Below, piece after piece: positions 24,291-36,559 of a stretch of 64,000 nt of DNA (within the stretch, counting starts at the first letter, position 1; every line of letters begins with the position of its first letter). This DNA comes from Moringa oleifera (Eukaryota > Streptophyta > Magnoliopsida > Brassicales > Moringaceae), in the NCBI GenBank assembly GCA_021397835.1, contig JAJFZO010000028.1, positions 3,643,501-3,707,500 of the forward strand, read 5' to 3'. The notes under the pieces were generated by a model. That model searched no databases, was not told where the DNA came from, and saw nothing but the letters and a program-made list of their open reading frames with translations. Both the position numbers and the translations under genes were made by a program.

Positions 24291-25570
24291 AATTAAAAAA
24301 AATGGGTTCAAGAGTCGATTATGCGTAGGAAAGGATTAGCACCTTCACAATACCCAAAAATTAGTACTAATTAATTATGATTTTTTTTTAATTTTGAAAT
24401 TTATTTAATTTTTAAAATTAATTCTCAAAAATATATCTGAAAAGAAATGTATATGATATGAAAACACGTGAAATTTTGATGTTTTGGAGAATATAAAAGT
24501 TTAATTCTTGCTTCACCTTTAATTTTTGAAATCATTTTACGAGAGAAAATATAGAAATTTCGCTTTTACTTAGTATCTAATCTTAAAGTATTTTTTATGA
24601 TGAAGAATATGGAAGTCTCACTTTGTTTCAATCTCTTAATTTTCAAAATATTTTTTTGTTGTGATTTATGTTAGTTCAATGACTGTTTTAATGCACATGC
24701 ATAACCACATTACATAAAAATATATAAATAAGTTTAAAGTTTTATGACCCTAACGTAAACAAATAATTAATTTTGATATTTAAATTTAAACCTTAAATTC
24801 AACTTTTATAAGTTTATTAATTGAAAATAAAAATAAATTGAGAGCTATATAAACAAAATATTTAAAGAATACAAAGATTTTTTTTATGAATTTTTTTCAT
24901 AGATATATTTTTATTTTTTAAATATAAAAAATTGAAAAATCCTCTTTAAATTTTTTTTATGTTTCTCAAAAAAATTAAATATATATTTTATTTTTTAAAA
25001 ATAAATTTTATATTAGAGAGTATGAAAATCTCTCTTGAGATGTTTTTATATTTCTCAAAAATATCAAAATAAATATTTATTTTTTAAAAAATTAATTTTA
25101 TATTAAAAAATGTGAAAACTACTTTCGAAATTTTTCATACTCCTCAAAACTTTGAAACACTCATATTTTAAAATATTTTTTTGTTATTAAAGAATATAAA
25201 AACTTATTTCTTAAGATTTTTTTTATATTTTTTAAAAATATTAAGTAATTTTTTATATTAGAGAATATAAAAACTTGTCTCTTAAAATTCTTTTATATTT
25301 CTCAAAAACTTGAAAATACATTTTTATTTATTTTTACTTTAATAAAAATAATTCTATATTAAAAAATATGAAAATCTCTCTTTTGGGGTTTTTTTTAATA
25401 TTTCTTAAAAGTCTAAAACATATGTTATTATTTTTAAAATAATTTTTTAATAAAAAAGTAACTCTTTTGAATGATTTTATGCTCTCAAAAATTTAAAATA
25501 TTTTTTAATTTTTAATTTTTTATAAAAATTAAAATAACATCAAAGTGATTTCATACTCTTTGAAAACATA
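24291..25570. repeat. LTR-like debris with degenerate ~70-100 bp tandem repeats
   Basis: GTAGGAAAGGATTAGCACC (about 24325-24345) resembles a motif recurrent in plant gypsy (Tat/Ogre-type) long terminal repeats, and a related copy is at about 62160. Downstream, units with TATTAGAGAATATGAAAAT then CTCTCTT recur near 25010, 25100, 25188, 25256 and 25357 with spacings of about 68-100 bp. The family assignment is inference. Confidence 0.4.
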
Positions 25571-26390
25571 ATGAAAACTGAATGAAAAAATAAAAACAAA
25601 ATGTAATTTACTTAATAATTTAATATTATGAATAATTTAAATTTATTATTTTAAGACGACTCTAACATGTTAAAGTCATCTATCTTTCTCTCTCTTTCTT
25701 TTTCTTCTTTTTATTTTTTTCAAGCAAATTTCATGTATTCAACATGAAAGCATATATTACCCCATAATCACTTTTTTTTCGTTCCCTTTCTTTTTTGTTT
25801 ATATATCACATCACATCCATTTCTTATTACATTACAATTTTTTTGCTCATTATTTTCATATACTATTTATTTTATGTAACTTTTCATGTATTCAACATAA
25901 AAGTATAGAAAAAATTGTGTCTATTCATAAATAGAAGAATATAAAAATATCAATATAAAAGGTAAATAAAAATATAAATGAGATAAGTAAAAGGATACAT
26001 GTCTACAAAAGGAATATATATATATACACACACATATATGATAACAATTAAGTAAATAAATGAAAAAAATATTCAAAAAAATAAAAATAAAAAAATAAGT
26101 AATCATAAAATCACAGAAAAGTTACATTGTTCTTCAAAAGAAGTGATATTTGAAAATTTTCTCACCAAATCTCTCCTTATCAAAGAAAATCTTTTCAACT
26201 CTTTTTCACGTATATCTTTTTTAAACTACTACTCCCCCTTTTATAACTTCCTTTAAATATTCTCCAAACTCTCACAATTTCTTAACATTCTCTCCTCAAT
26301 ACTCCCTCTAAAATCATTCCCAAAACTTTTGGCCAAGGTGGATCTTTATAGATCTTGACTAAACTTCCATTTAATGTAATAGTAGGCACC
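25571..26390. other. AT-rich low-complexity DNA with microsatellites
   Basis: There is a TA/CA microsatellite near 26005-26040 and long A- and T-rich runs. No gene was seen. Confidence 0.6.
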
Positions 26391-26550
26391 CATAATGCTG
26401 CCTTATTGTAATGTCTTTGTAGCAATTGCAGCATTGCAGTATATACTGTAAAGTACAGTTGTAAATTATAGCATTGTAGTATGTGCTGCAAAATGCAACT
26501 GTAACAATTACAGCCTTATAGCACTGCAGTGTTATTGTAAAATAGGTGTT
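26391..26550. repeat. Tandem repeat, ~42-bp unit, three copies
   Basis: Units beginning GCATTGCAGTATATACTG (26431), GCATTGTAGTATGTGCTG (26471) and GCACTGCAGTGTTATTG (26520) follow one another, each continuing with an ACAGTTGTAA-like segment. Confidence 0.6.
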
Positions 26551-26582
26551 TACACTACATATTCTTTTTTTTTAAATTACGG

Positions 26583-26662
26583 TTAGAAATTGAAAATCTT
26601 TGCTATCATATGCCTCAAAGACGATTAGAAATTGAAAATCTTTGGTGTCATATGCCTCCTTC
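26583..26662. repeat. Direct repeat with AGAAATTGAAAATCTTTG
   Basis: Two copies of TTAGAAATTGAAAATCTTTG followed by a TCATATGCCTC segment lie about 42 bp apart. No larger element is recognised. Confidence 0.7.
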
Positions 26663-28319
26663 GTATTACAGTAATTTTATCTTCAAAATTATTTTGACTT
26701 TTAAGTTTATTTTTTTAAAATTGATGGTAAAAAATAAACGTGTATTCGAAGTACTCTCAATAATCAATTGCCTATTCGAAAGATGTTAATCAATGAAGAA
26801 TACCAAAAAAAAGAAAAAAGAAAAAAAATCATTATCAAGGATTTAAGAGAAAAAGAAAGCGATTGGATTGCATTGCTTGAAAAAAAATTCTTTTTAAAAA
26901 ATTAAGAAAAAATGAAAGAATTAAGAGAACAAAAAGAAAATTTGAAAGATAAATTTAGCTTTTGATTTTTCTCATGATCTATTAGTTTTTTTTTTTTATC
27001 TTTATCATCGTAGAGATTAGTATCCAACAACTCAATCTTTAAATCTCAAACTAAAAATTAAAAAACTTGATTTATAATAAATATTATAACAATAAATTTA
27101 AAAGTTTGACATGAGAGAGTGAGTAAAAAGGGAAGAAGAAATTATATAAAAAAGAAAGAATACAGAGAAAAAAGAAACAAGGAAAGGAAGAAGAATTTTT
27201 TTTTTTAGAAAAATTTTGATATCGTTTTTGGTTAAAATTTAATTATTACTAATAAAAAATATTTTATTAATAAAAAATTTATATTAATCTGATATAAAAA
27301 TTTAAAATTTATTTTAATATTTCTTAAAAATCATAATTTGAGTCCATACAAAAAGAATATTTTTAAAATATTTATTAAAAAATACATTAAAAAATACATT
27401 AAAAATTAAATCTTAATTTTTAAAGATATCCAAAAAAAACTAAATTCATGTATATGATCGAAATGAACTTTTTATTAACAGAAAAACAACATGTACTTGA
27501 CAAGTCGTTAGGACAAATCGAAGTTTTCAAGTTGAATTGATCAATTCCGCTCAAACGCACTTTCTATCTTCCCTTAACCCATCTTCTTTCTTCTCCATCA
27601 GCAAACACGGAACTGAAGAGAGAGATGTAGGGCTAAATTTATGTTTCACCTTGTTTCCTTTTAACTCCATATTTCAATGGGTTCTCCTCATTTTCCTTTG
27701 GTGAGACCGAAATCGTTATTGGGCACTTCTCATTTTTCGAAAATTTCAATGGGTTTCGTTCATTCTCATTTCTGGTTTTTTTTTTTTTCCTTGCTGGTGA
27801 GTACTCTCTCTCTCTCTCTCTATTTGTCTCTGTGTTAATCTGATGGCAGAGGTGAGCAGTATCTGTCCTAGGTTAAGAGAGGGGAAGACTAGGAAATATA
27901 AACAAACGGTGCCGTTGTGCTTCTTGATGAAGGAAGAGAATTGGTGTATCATAGGCAACTCAACTGTACTTCGATCTTTCTTGGACTAGCCAATGATTGG
28001 ATGCTACCTAAGAGAGAGAGAAAAGATAAAAAGGAAAAAGAAGAAATATGCTGGAATTTTATGGGTGGTAACCCTCGATGTCATCGTCCTTTTGGTTCTC
28101 TCTCTGCCATCCATCGTGGCAAGAAGCCCAGTGTTGGCTACTGTTCTTCTTCTCCTCTCTTTGATCACCCAAAAACGATGCACTACTGCCGATTCTAGAT
28201 TAACAGTTATAGTCCTACAGCTAACTATTCTTCTCATTGTTTTCTTTGTCAGATAAAAAAATTAAATTCCGAACTCATTCTAACAGAGGCCGAATAAGCT
28301 GAAGAAAAGTAGAAATTCC
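26663..28319. other. Intergenic DNA, partly leader-like, no firm gene
   Basis: From about 27540 the composition changes from AT-rich to mixed, with pyrimidine-rich tracts and a (CT)n run near 27804-27822 of the kind common in plant 5' untranslated regions. Overlapping frames on both strands at 27917-28256 are hydrophobic or basic low-complexity and resemble no family. Confidence 0.4.
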
Positions 28320-28609
28320 ATGGCCATCTTGCCTTGCCATTGCCATTGCCATTCTTGTGCTGTGCTCTTCAGTTTGATTCTTCTCTTCATTCGTAAAGGT
28401 AAAGAAGTTAAAATGGTTTCCCCTTGATTTTATCATCCCTGCGTTTCACAATTTGATCCATTTTACTCCACAGGGAAAAGAGAAAGAGAGAGAAACCATA
28501 ATTTGAATCAATCGATTCTCTTATCCTTTGTACTGCCGACGCTGAACATGAAGTATGGAAAGCTTGCAAGCACACACTTGGAAAATGGCCTGGATCCTGG
28601 TGATAGAAG
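28320..28609 (+). CDS. Possible orphan gene fragment, two exons, unknown
   Basis: An ATG at 28320 opens a frame with a hydrophobic N-terminus (SCAVLFSLILLFI, like a signal peptide or anchor). It runs to a GTAAAG donor after 28398; an acceptor at 28473 restores the frame to a GTATGA donor after 28609, giving about 71 open codons that end KYGKLASTHLENGLDPGDRR. No further exon follows before transposon-like AT-rich DNA. I do not recognise the protein. It may be a gene truncated by insertions or a chance frame. Confidence 0.2.
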
Positions 28610-28789
28610 GTATGAATTTTTCATTTTCCTTGAGAATACATAACGAGAGAAGTTTAAAGCGAAAGAAATTTTAGGATTCAAATTAACATGAATATTTTTT
28701 ATCCTTATTTTAAAAATTAAAAATAAATAAAAGTAAAGATAGATTTTAAAATAATATGTTTATATATTTGATAGAATTATACACATATG

Positions 28790-29050
28790 AAAACTTCTCT
28801 ATGCATATCAATCCCTGGCCATTAGGGGACTATAATTTTATTAGGTTTTTAATATATTTTTTTATATCATCAATCTGTCATAAATAATACATTTAATTTA
28901 TCTTATCTATATAATTAGTATCTTTTCAATTCATTATTAAAATATATTATTAAATTTAAATATTTATTAATAAATTCACGTGTCATGAATATATCATATA
29001 AGCTCGAATATAGAGAATTAACAGTGTCTCACTTGGACTATATATCTTAT
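28790..29050. repeat. Dispersed repeat, copy 1
   Basis: It shares sequence and order with 44630-44870: a 'GGGGACTATAAT' or 'GGGGACCATAAT' segment, ATCAATCTGT or ATCAGTCTGT, then CATGTCATGAATATA-type blocks and TAAGC(C/T)(C/T)AATATA. It may be the remains of LTRs of one family. Confidence 0.5.
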
Positions 29051-29759
29051 CTTATATAATTTATGGTTAAATATCTTTATACTATAAAAATAAAATAAAA
29101 TTTTTCTTACTATTCTAATACTTTTTTTCACTATTTTTTAACTATAAAAAATATCTTTTTTTATAATTTATTAAAAGCTTTTGTTATGATTGTAAAATAA
29201 TTAAGAAATATAACTTTTTTACTACACGAAAAAGAAACTTAAGAATAATTTAATAAAATAATATTTTGTTTTAATTATATATTTTTAATAATTTTTTAAA
29301 AATTATAAAATGTTAATTTTTATTTATTAAAAAAATTTTAATATAATTTTTAATGATTAAAATTCATACTTTTTCTTTACGATTGCCCAATAATTTTTTA
29401 AAAAATTACGTATTAAAAATTTTATTTAATACAATTATATAATACACAATTATTTTTTATTATTTTAAAATAAAATATTTTTTAATGATTTTTAAAAGTG
29501 AAAAAAATTGGTAACATATTTTTCAAATTTTTTAAAATTTTATTTTTCATAATTAATAAAAAAATATAAAAATATTAATTATAATAAATAATACTTTAAT
29601 AATTACAAAATAATAATTTCATAGTTACAAAAAAATATCATAATTATAAAATAATGTCTTTTAAATAAAAATATAACAAATAATAAAATTTCTTAATTAT
29701 AATTAATATGCATAAGCCAAAATATAAATATGTCCATTAAATTCTTATCCAATATACCA
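29051..29759. other. AT-rich DNA, no gene seen
   Basis: Only A- and T-rich low-complexity sequence is visible. Confidence 0.6.
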
Positions 29760-29959
29760 AACTTATCAAACTTATATTCGATCATATTAATAAATCTATC
29801 TATTCCCCAAACATACCATCATGTGTGTCAAAAAACTAATACAATAAACATATCAATTCCATTAACACACTAACATGGACATAAACCATCATAATAACAT
29901 ATATGTAACCTAAAATTAACACTAAACATTAATTCTTTCTCTAATACATCAAAATACCA

Positions 29960-29990
<31 letters not shown>

Positions 29991-30470
29991 TATATCTACA
30001 AACTAATACACCAAACTTATTCATTCTATTGATACATCAACATATACATAAACTAACAAATTAACCATCATATATACACATATAAATATTAATTGTTTCT
30101 CTAATAGACACTAATATACACTAACATACATATAAAATATATGAACAACTAACACATTAAACCAATCTATTTCATTAACACACCAACGTACATATACATA
30201 AAGTAACAAATTAACTATCATATATTAACATATACATAAACGTTCTTTATTTCTTCAATACACCAAAACACCAACATACACATACATATCAACAAATTAA
30301 CACAACAAATCTATTCATTTTATTAACACATCAACATATAAAGAAAAATAAATTAATCATCATATTAATAGATACATAAATCAACATAAACATTAATTCT
30401 TTCTCTAACGCACCAAAACACCAACAAATTAACACACACGCACATACACACACACATATATTGATCGACA
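29760..30470. repeat. Tandem satellite, ~150-160 bp unit, four or more copies
   Basis: The segment ATTAATTCTTTCTCTAATAC and its variants recur near 29928, 30089, 30243 and 30391. Each is followed by ACCAACATACATACAT-type runs, a TTCATTCTATTAACACA block and an ATAAACTAACAAATTAACC block. Embedded microsatellites include (CATA)n and (TA)n at 29961-29995 and CA-rich at 30430-30460. Confidence 0.7.
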
Positions 30471-31089
30471 AGCTACTTTAATTCTATTACCATACTATTA
30501 ACAGACTTACACATCAACATTTCTATTAGTGCACTAGCACTCTAATGATTCCATAAACAAACTAATGCACCAACGCTCCAATAATTCCATGAACCAATGC
30601 ATCAACCCTTCAATAATTTCATAAATCTATGCATTAACCCTCCAATAATATAATAAATAAACCATTACTCCAATAATTTTTTGTCATCATTTTTTCCATT
30701 ATAACACGCTTCACTGTAATACAACTCTTTTTATACCATAATGAATCACAATTCTCATTCAAAAAAACATTCATACGTATATTAAACATGTAAAAAGAAT
30801 CAATTTAAAAATTGAAACTATTTTTACAATGCAAGTTCAGATACAAATGATATAATTCCTAAAATTTATAACGTCTTTACAAAATTTGAAGTGCAAGTTC
30901 TACCCTTTTACTTGAACTCTAACATGATGCTTTATATGTACTGCCTAAGTTCCTGTCTAATATCATCAATCTTAAGTTAAGTGTAGATATCAATATTCAT
31001 TAACTATATATATTAAATCAAAAGAAAATAGTACAACTAAAATTTATAACAATATTCTATTCATTTAAATTAAATAATTACTTAACATC

Positions 31090-33950
31090 TTATTATTTTT
31101 TACTAAGGAAGATCAACATTAAGTTGGTTGATGACATCTTTCATAAGTCTCATGACACAATATTGATACTCATGGTTGAAAGGTTAATGTCGACACTTCA
31201 TAACATAATTTTAAATGTTATATATTATCCAAAAAGTAAATTGAATACCATATACAATTTTATGCATATATACCTTAGCAACAATAGTTTTGAAATTCAT
31301 CTAGTACTTGATGGCATGTTTATTGCCAAGAATATTTAAAAAGATCTAACAACAGAAAATTATCATAAATCTTAAAAAGCTGACTACTAACATAAGTAAA
31401 ATTAGTTTAACTCACGTGGACATGAAAATGTCCAACTTAGATTGAGATCCATGCCCCAAAGGATTAAAAATAGTGTATATGAATGTTTTGGGCTCAATGA
31501 TCATCAACATCTAATGTGCCTTAAATTATTAAGCAAGTTAAGCTATTTTTTTAAATCTTAACAATACAATTGAAAGTCAAATAAATACTTATTCGATATT
31601 AAATAGAAAGAGTACTACTCCTTCATTGCATGGTTGCACCAATTTACTTGATATGTGGTAGGCTTGCTCTTCAACTCTTATACCACTTTTAGTAGAAACT
31701 AGTGACGGATTAGCAAATACAAAATACTGACTCATGCTAAGTGAAACCAAACCAAACCAATATGTTGGTAATTTTAAGATCAATAAACTCATAAAATTTA
31801 AAAGAGATACATATATGATGTAAGTTTGAATAATAGTGACACTTATCTCCTCCATATAACAAAATTGTAAAATATCATCTCGCACCACATAGATGGACCC
31901 TTTACTAGAAAAGATCTCTATTGTAAAAGGAATGGTAGTCATTTCATCAGCCATTAACTTTCTCACATATGAATACATCATTTTTAACGTTTATGGTACC
32001 TAAGAAGAGGAGACACACTGTTAATGTATGGTTGGTGGTGGTTGTTTAATTGGTAATTGCTTCCTTGATCTGGATAACTATTAAAAACCAAACATTTATT
32101 TATATCAATTAGTGCAACAAAATGTAGTTCAAATTTTACTAATATATTGCCTCATATCAGCGAGTGATGATCCAATATCATGGCCAAGCAAAATATGCAC
32201 CAATCACTTCAAATATAATAAAAATTTTAGCTTTTTAGTATGAGACGAGGTAAAGAAGCATTACCTTGAACAGTTATATCCATTGTCACTCTAACATCAC
32301 ATTCAGCTAGAGAATACTTGTAGATAGTCTGACTCATGATACTATTTATGAAGACAGTTTCATAAGCCATGATGTTATCAACACAATTCATGCATATGTC
32401 TCATGACACACACTACAATGAAATAAAATGAAAATTAAAATTAGATTCTTTTTCTAAACTATTAACATCTTATTTACTACAAATAACACATGACATGCCT
32501 TACTCATACATGATGTCGGCTTTAGCAGATCATTTGATTGAGATGGCTAAAATGTGGAAGGACATTCTTTATCAGCTACTATTTCAGCCATATTTTTAGT
32601 AGCTTTACTTGAACAAAATGTTGTTTAGGGTTGGTCAACTTGGGTAATAGCATTATCTCTCAAAATATTCTTTATTCTATCTTTGTGCTACGCGAACCAC
32701 CTTACTATGACCAATAAATCTTCTTTATTGAGATCTTCACTAACATATGATATGTTGGATCGTTTTGTCTTTCCAAAATATGAGATGATAGTCAACTCAG
32801 ATCCAGCATCTCTAATACGACCACCATGCTTCAATGTGCCAATACCTTTTGTAAGCATATCCTCTCCACATAAGGGTTTAAATGTTCCTTGCGTGACCTG
32901 TGTCATTAACTCATCCTAGAAATTACGGTTTGAAGTATTACATAAACGTCATATTTGTCTGAGTAGAAGTGAATAATAGTTAAATACAATCAAGTACTTA
33001 CTATCCTTTCAGTACACTTTTTGGTCGCTTTATTTGTATATTGTTCTTTTTGTTATTACATTACATTGTCTTCCATAATGTAGCATGATCCATTTCTACA
33101 TTATTACTAACACAGTTTTTTTTTTGTATGTAATGACACAAAGTCAATCAATTTATAACAAGTAAACATTAAATAGTTAAAGTTTTAAAAAAATACAATA
33201 AGAACTTACTAGTTCCATCTCTAACCCTACAAACCCTTTTTGGGAAAGGCGATGGTCATACACATTTTGCTTTCTTCTCTCTATCATCGCAGTTTTCTTT
33301 TGCTTTAATACAACACAACATATCAAATTTTAGAATAAGTTCTATAGAAACTCTCATAGATATTTGGTTAATGGCTCACCGGAAACTCTTATGAAATCTC
33401 ATAATTAACAAACTCTTTCCACATATTTACATTTATGAAACTCTTATGCTCGTCAGGTGGAAGCCTTAAATGATTTAAATCATCCAAGAAAGGCATGATG
33501 TAATTTCTTGTAAGAATAGTTTTGAAGCTCCTCCATTTTTGTGGGGCTGATTGAAATACATACCGCTTCAAACTTTCATCTGTTTCATATATCCTTTGTA
33601 AAATATAATCATACACTCCAACCGACATCAATTATGATCATAATAAAGTGGAAGAATGATGTTTTATTAATATAATACATACCAAAATTATCTTCTAAAT
33701 TTTATTCTTCATCTCATTAGGCATTGCATGCCAATTGGTGATGTTGATAGGCACTATATGACGTACAATGACACCAATGTACTATGCATATGTGCACTAT
33801 TTTTTCAATAAGCTATCCTTTTTTTTATTCAATTGGATTTATATTTTTTGCCTTGTTACTCTTTATCATATTAAACATATTCATGATCCCTTGTGTTCTG
33901 CATTTTTGTGAGTCATCACTTGATTACCATAATGAGTCCATCAAATTTGC
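31090..33950 (-). pseudogene. Decayed CACTA ORF2 (Ptta/En/Spm, DUF8039-like and Ulp1-like regions), second copy
   Basis: Segments align in order with the intact ORF2 at 1-1798 on the same strand: about 33950-33660 and 33631-33389 (QKWRSFKTILTRNYIMPFLD), 33300-33200, 32906-32500 (RIRDAGSELTIISYFGKTK) and 32400-32160. To the left, 31981-31589 reads KGSIYVVRDDILQFCYMEEI, and near 31500 and 31140 are HWMLMIIEP-like and CVMRLMKDVIN-like pieces, which fit the Ulp1-type Cys protease region that ends these ORFs. Many stops and frameshifts are present. It shows what should follow the first copy beyond the left edge of the window. Confidence 0.75.
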
Positions 33951-34079
33951 AAATAAATAACATAAAGTCAATATCATATATTCATAAAATCCATATAAAG
34001 TTCAATAAAAAAAAATATGCATGCAAAGATTTAATTCACAAACAAAATCAAATGACGATGTGTTTCAATCTGTAAATTA

Positions 34080-36112
34080 CCTATCCAAATAATCAAACCC
34101 ATAATCTTTCACGATCTTCCTTAGCATATGCCACCACATTATCATTGACTTGATCAAATAATTTAACTGATGGCAAATTATTATAAAATTTAGTGTGATC
34201 AAGATCAATGTAACCTAAGCCATCCTATTCATCGTAATCTTTTTCGACACGTTGGCATTACAAGTGACCATTTTGTATCAATCAAATCGTTAATGTAAAA
34301 TACGAGCCTTACTTGTGAAGCTACTATAAATTGATCATTTTTGTGTCCAATTCTATTGAGGTCAACAAGATAGCTCTTAGATCATCGACTTTTACACCAT
34401 TATTTTTCTTAACCAAATTACATTCAAATATAAGAACTCTGAATATGGTGTAATCTAATTTCCATATTTCTTATATTACTCCATAAAATGCCATATCACC
34501 ATATATTAGATTTCTATCTTTTGCATTGAAAATTTGTTATGGTGTTAGCAATTACAGTGACATTATTATTCTGGTGGACACTTGAATTATCTCTTTCTTT
34601 TATGTGAAAATGATAACCATTGATGATATATCTATGATACTTAATTATTGTGAAATAAGACTCATGAGCAATCCATCGTAAAGTTGATGAGGTATTATGA
34701 TTAGATAATGAGAGTTAATACTCCATCTATAATATAAATTACATTAGATTAACCATTATTTTCAAAAATGAATTGATAATGGACAAATTTAAACATTCTT
34801 ACCTATGTGTGTAACCAATTGGTAAAGATGCGAATAAGTTCATCATGTAACTACTTACATTTTCTCGACTTCATGGGATTATTAACACTTAACTAGTGCA
34901 AATGCTCAATACATGATAATAATAATTACAATCACGATTTGAAATTGTCTATCATATGGTACTAGTAATGATAGACCAATATTTTCTTATATACAATTGA
35001 ATTTCAATCATCCTCTATGATCTTGTTGACGAAGATCGGGTGAACTTGTTCAACACATGCACTAGCTAGAGGTATCCCATTTTGAGTTAAATGATCAAAT
35101 ACATTTTTTCTTGGAAGAAGCCCATGGCATCCATATTGGATAAATAATCTACATAAAATTTTAATTCATCTTCTACAATATTTGATTCAGTAATGCAACC
35201 GTAAGGTTTTTATGATTTCAAATATAACTCTTTAACACTTTTTTATATCTATCAAATGGTACATCCACCATAAATACACAGGACCACATAGTTTCATTTC
35301 TCTGATAAGGTGTACAATAAGATGAACCATAATATCAAAGAAGTTAAGAGGGAAATACTTCTTTAGCAAGCATAGTGTTGTCACACATTCGTGTCGAACT
35401 CTATCTACTTTTTAAACATCCACCACTTTTTGGCACAATAGATTAAAGAACATACAAAGTCTACTAATGGCATATTTGACATCATTGGGCAACACTGCTT
35501 GTAAAGTAATAAGTAATAGTTTGTTGCATTAAAGTGTGACGGTCATGTGACTTTAGCCTATATAATTTTAAGCCTGCCATAGAGAAGAAATTTTTGATAT
35601 TTGAGGAACACTTTTATCGCACTTTAATCTCATTAAGCACTATGCAAAATCTTCGTTTTTCATCTCTTAATAAAGTGTAGTGTGCAGACAAGAGGAATGT
35701 ATAATTATTTTAAACTTGAGGTATCAATTCAAATTGTAATCCCATATGTTCAAGATCCTTTTTAGTAGCTAACCCATCCTTAGATTTTTTTGCGATATCA
35801 AGCAATGTGCTCACAAGTTTATTGCATATGTGTTTTTTTCTATATGCATGACATCAATCACATGTCTCAAATGCAATGACTTCCAATATGGAAAATCAAA
35901 GAAAATTAATCTCTTCTTTCAACACTATGAAGCTACATCATCATCATTTTGTTTAGTTCATTTTTTTTTTTTAATTTTCCCCATGAATTCGGTAAACCTT
36001 AAATTCTAGTAAGAACTATCTCACCAATTAATGGTTGTAGAGCAATTCTGAATTCTTGTTCCCCATTAAAATCCTATTTTTGTCTATGGTATGGATGATA
36101 TCGTGGTAAGAA
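34080..36112 (-). pseudogene. Decayed CACTA TNP2 transposase (DUF4218 and DUF4216 regions), second copy
   Basis: Reading leftward on the minus strand, a LPYWKSL/LRHVIDVMHIEKNTCNKL-type segment (near 35900), LKLYRLKSHDRHTLMQQLLP (near 35550), FFDIMVHLIVHLIREMKLCG (near 35310) and a DUF4216 part (34700-34080) follow the order of plant TNP2 transposases. Numerous stops break the frame. The right boundary is abrupt: coding similarity (FLPRYHPY) ends at 36112, where another CACTA terminus begins. The missing N-terminal half is not found to the right of either candidate partner end. Confidence 0.75.
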
Positions 36113-36440
36113 CACTACAAAAAAAAAATTAGTTTTAGTGATATGTAAATCCATCGTTTAAATTAAAAAAATATGTCACTAAATTTTTTAGTGATAGATT
36201 AACAACAGATAAAATTGGTAGTTAAAATTTTTTAGCGACAAACACAAAATTCTATCGCTAAACTAACGATCAACATGAATCTATCGTTAAACTAACAATC
36301 AATATGAATCTGTCACTGATTTACCGACCAACAGAAATCTGTTATTAAACTTACAACTAATATGAATCTGTCTTTCAATTAGTGACTGATTAGTGACTAG
36401 TAGATATGTCGCTAATATAATAATTTTCTTTAAAAATTAA
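36113..36440 (+). mobile_element. CACTA terminus with CGCTAA/GTCACTAA subterminal repeats
   Basis: CACTACAAAAAAAAAATTAG starts at 36113. Short repeats of the type TCGCTAAA, TTAGCGAC, GTCACTAA and GTGATAGA fill the next 300 bp on both strands. It matches the terminus at 57918 in style, so both ends belong to one family. Flanking bases are GAA on the left. Confidence 0.7.
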
Positions 36441-36559
36441 TTTTTTAAGTTATAACTAAAAAAATAAATAAAATAAAATTAGATAAAATTCATAAAACAA
36501 GATAATAAATACAAGATTATATTTTCTCATCAAATGTAATATTCATTTAAAAAATTACA

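Noticed and set aside
27917..28256. Overlapping frames of 93, 87 and 77 codons on both strands
   Set aside because: Basic or hydrophobic low-complexity translations, no splice or family support, and mutually exclusive.
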